Positions 60,881 through 64,000 of a stretch of 64,000 nt of DNA are shown one piece after another. How positions within the stretch are numbered: the first letter of the stretch is position 1; each line of letters opens with the position of its first letter. The translations under genes were made by a program, and so were the position numbers. The notes beneath the pieces were generated by a model that saw only the letters and a list, made by a program, of their open reading frames with translations, had not been told where the DNA came from and ran no database searches. The stretch comes from Lunularia cruciata (Eukaryota > Streptophyta > Marchantiopsida > Lunulariales > Lunulariaceae), in the NCBI GenBank assembly GCA_948567375.1, contig OX419762.1, positions 8,686,001 through 8,750,000 on the forward strand, given 5' to 3'.

Positions 60881-61159
60881 ATGATATACGAACTATACAG
60901 GACTGACAAGGAGAAAATAAAATTGGAAATTTTATTTGTCCATGGGCTTCAATTTGACAGTCTACAGCTGAGATCGACCTATCTACTTGAAAGTCGGGAG
61001 ATTTGGCATCACATGAAATTTGGCGGAAGACCTGGCTTTTTGAGCAATTTCCATCGGCTAGAATTCTAATTATAAGATATGATTCTTATATCATAACCAC
61101 AGATGATAGTGGTAGATTTGATCTTCATAATTCTGCGGATAATCTGGCCCGTGATCTGG
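60881..61159 (+). pseudogene. Receptor copy C: truncated first exon
   Basis: Starts at ATG 60,881 (MIYELYRTDKEK) and matches exon 1 through the first quarter of the hydrolase domain. A 1-nt deletion near 60,966 shifts the frame, and a stop follows at 61,067. The homology ends abruptly at 61,159, upstream of the nucleophile motif, where unit R begins. Nucleotide similarity to A stays high to the break, so truncation looks recent. Confidence 0.85.
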
Positions 61160-63387
61160 ATGTTTTATCATTGATGTGCTAGGATATAGATTAACATGTT
61201 TAGATTTATTGATTTCAAATCTCTAATATAATATTGGAATTTTTTCTTTGGGTATACTTTTCATTTTTCAAGAAATGGTGTGCATATGTTTATATTACTT
61301 TTTGATATTGATTGTTATTAATCCAAAATCAATCAATCATCAATCCAAATTCATCTTCCATGGAACTGTAAATTAAAAGAAAATGGTATCAAAACATACT
61401 ATTTGGAGGTGAATATCCTGGACCGATTATCCTTTCTTAACTTTGAATTTTATCTTAATTCTATTCATAATCAACGTATTCAACTTCAGCGTAGATGCAT
61501 CTACTCTATTACAGTTGAACAATAAATATGATTGAGTGTAAATTTGGATTGATAACAATTGACTGCAGGAGTAAAATATGTATCCTGTCTTTTTTAATAG
61601 TGTCTTTGTTAGTACATTTGAGTGATTATTATGGCTGTTATAGTTTTGTTAGCAATCTTTAGTAAGTTGTTTCATAAGAATTGTTTAAAGTATTAAGGTT
61701 CCCTTAGTTACCAGGAGAACTACTGTTATGATTATAATAATGGTGTATGCTGTTTAAGGCTGAGTTTCTTAGTCTACTTAGGAAGAGGTTATATCTTGAG
61801 TTAAGGAATGGGTATACCTTGAGTTAACCTTCAGAAAACACTCTTCCTCTATGTTTAGTCTTCTGAACTTGAATTTTTTTTCTGAGGCAAAAACTGTCAA
61901 ATGTATTTTGGTACATTTGGATCTTTTGGAGATGAAGCGAGTTTAGTATGATTGAAAATAATTAAAATTTCCTATTGATAAAAATATATTTGGTTTTTAT
62001 GTATTTAAATTATTATTTCATTGTATTATTTTTATTTTATTATTATTTTTATTTTTATATTTTCATAGAATGAGACTTCATTTCAATCTTCTTTTTAAGA
62101 AAATGTGTAAACCTCTTGTATAACACAACCACTCCATGCATCTAATTTGGAGTAAATAAAAGAACAAATGCAAGTTTATGTCTCTATGGTTCATTTATCT
62201 CCATGTAAACTAACACTTTTACACAAAAGTGCTTCTCATTACATCAAGCTCTAATACCTCTACTCCCATGTTCAAGTTATTTCCTTTTCAAGAGATCTTT
62301 GGTAATTATTTTCCACAAAATGTCAAATTGTAAACAAGTTCCGAGATTTTCTTGCTAGAACTTTCACTTTCCAACTTGGTCCATAAAGATGAAAGTTGAA
62401 TTCAAAGTACACTATTGTATTTATTTATGTGTTGAATATCTAGATCTTAAATTCATTTGGGATCAAAGTGAGTGTACATTCCCAACTACTCAAGACTATA
62501 GACCACGAGGAAATTATTCTAGTATGAAATTTTTCATTAAAAATATTCAACAAGTTTGGGATGGGTTTCTTTCTTTTAATCTCTTTAATACTAATTAAGT
62601 AATAGATTACATGACACAAACTGAGTTATGAATCCTCGTTCCATATACATACATTCCTTGTCTTTCATGGGTGATATTTCAAATTCTTTCTAATTACTCC
62701 TTTTTTAATTTTACTTATAATCCCTTGATTTATTCTAAAATGTTTAAGTTTTGTGAATTTATTTCTTCTACCCTCCAATCAACCTTTGTGTAAACCAAGA
62801 TCATTGAATTGTAGAAGATGTTGCAAAGGATGACAACTACAAAAATTGTCCAAGTTTGAATAAGAGAGATATATATAGAATCCAATACCTTTGTCAAACA
62901 AGGGTTTTTATACATTTATTGGATATAGATAAAAGCGATAAGATAGACAAAAATTCAATATAGACCTGGGCTTTAGGAATGCAAGGTCATGATCATCCAT
63001 AAAAATACCATGATTACAATATAGTATTACTTGTCTACAAGTTGTATTACATAAGATAATCTTAGAAGCTTAGAAGCTACATCTAAGGGGTTAAGTATAT
63101 TATTCATTCACTGTACTTTGATAATGCATTGTTTGTGTTTAGCAGAAATATACATAAAGTAAGGGCTGATCCCCGAATCCTACGTGACGCTTTTGAATAT
63201 AATGTATTATGACTGAATTCAAGATCTTGTTCTGTGGTCACGACCATGGAGGAATTCAGTGGTCTTGGTTTCAAATATGTGGACATTGTCTTGTGACGAA
63301 TGACTTCCTTTTCATAGACATCGAATATAGTAGAAAGTTTAAGATATTGTGCTTTTGTTTAATTTGTACTCTTTCTACATTTTACTA
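61160..63387. repeat. Repeat unit R, copy 3
   Basis: Aligns with 30,045-32,100 and with 57,280-59,160, then with 43,000-43,190. AT-rich, no gene seen. Confidence 0.7.
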
Positions 63388-63429
63388 GGGGTCTTCCCAT
63401 CCTTCATTTTTACTACGCGGTCACCTTCC
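63388..63429 (+). mobile_element. Retrotransposon 3' tail fragment
   Basis: GGGGTCTTCCCATCCTTCAT and CTACGCGGTCACC match the family tail. It breaks off unit R at the TTTTACT of 63,381-63,387. Confidence 0.55.
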
Positions 63430-64000
63430 TCTTTGATCTCCTCCCTTTGCCCCTTGCTTCACTTAGCAGCACGATCCCACGTTCGCCGTTTCCCTTTCCT
63501 AAACACGCCTGCTTGTAAAACACATGAAGATGCGCCGTACATGGCATTAGCATGTACGTGCTACTGGGGCACATGGCATTAACTCCCCACTGCAGATGCG
63601 GCGTGCATTAACGATGTACAATCTTAGTGGGGCACATGGCATTCCATACTTGATTCCACCTTCTCCCTGTTCTTTCTTAAACACTCCTTCTGTAAAAATT
63701 ATAAAATTAGTTCATGAAACCTATCGATGGCTTCGGGGATGAGTTTCCCCACTGCAGCTGCGGCGTACATGGCATTAACCATGTACATGTTAGTGGGGCA
63801 CATGGCATTGACCCTGATCTTACTCCCGCATGATGTATGTGGGGCAGATTAATCCTGACTTTATTCCAGCATCAAATCACGGAGGTCCATTTCTCGCAAA
63901 ATAATTTTTTATTTTATAATGTGTATAAGGTGCGGTCAATTTTATATTGATTTTAAAAATCTTCGGTTATATTATTGTCACTAAATAAGTGTTTACAAGT
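63430..64000. repeat. GC-richer degenerate tandem repeat region
   Basis: Units containing CCCACTGCAG, GCGGCGTACATGGCATTA and GTGGGGCACATGGCATT recur at about 63,525, 63,588 and 63,755. It then returns to AT-rich DNA. No coding frame is convincing. Confidence 0.55.

Noticed and set aside
60881-61159. Copy C as a separate short functional gene
   Set aside because: A 1-nt deletion and abrupt junction with repeat DNA remove most of the hydrolase domain and everything after it.

Overview
The window looks like nuclear DNA of a land plant. Genes are split by short GT-AG introns. There is a Ty3/gypsy chromovirus whose primer-binding site matches plant initiator tRNA-Met, a decayed PIF/Harbinger transposase, and a short insert of plant-type mitochondrial atp1. 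An alpha/beta-hydrolase domain joined to NB-ARC is a class reported from liverworts, so a bryophyte or other non-flowering plant is my best guess. That is inference; no species call is possible from the sequence alone.

The centre of interest is a four-copy cluster of one immune-receptor-like gene on the + strand. Copy A (about 1-11,607) and copy B (about 47,310-56,052) are near full length. Each has a SERAC1/lipase-like alpha/beta-hydrolase domain (exons 1-2), an NB-ARC nucleotide-binding domain (exons 3-4), an acidic linker, and one very long exon coding for armadillo (ARM) repeats where an LRR would be expected. The nucleophile serine of the hydrolase is glycine in both copies. The ARM exon holds 17 (A) or 6 (B) almost identical 87-88-residue units, each two ARM repeats. 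Units differ mainly at two short cassettes that are shuffled independently. Copy B has an 8-nt length difference at the exon 4 donor that puts its ARM exon out of frame under the same splicing. Copies D (33,109-33,954) and C (59,750-61,159) are 5' fragments only. D has lost nearly all its CpG sites; C keeps them.

Between and around the copies lies repeat-rich DNA. From 11,608 to 20,040 copy A's 3' flank carries about 8.4 kb absent from copy B, with a Harbinger pseudogene and other decayed coding islands. From 20,411 to 25,516 there is AT-rich sequence with a faint copia relic. From 25,517 to 29,430 there is an old gypsy relic (minus strand). A shared AT-rich unit 'R' occurs at 29,240-32,246, 42,111-43,200, 56,400-59,590 and 61,160-63,387, and flanks the receptor fragments. 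A complete but mutated gypsy chromovirus (34,735-40,376, minus strand, 5-bp target duplication) is nested in an older gypsy copy (33,955-34,734 and 40,382-42,110). Many short fragments sharing one 3' tail (ending near GCGGTCGCC then a T-run) look like 5'-truncated non-LTR retrotransposon insertions. The last 600 bases hold a GC-richer degenerate tandem repeat.

Proposed gene action (inference): the hydrolase-like domain would act as a non-catalytic signalling or binding module, NB-ARC as the nucleotide switch, and the variable ARM superhelix as the ligand sensor. Repeat-number change and cassette exchange in the long exon, plus gene conversion between paralogues, could diversify recognition.
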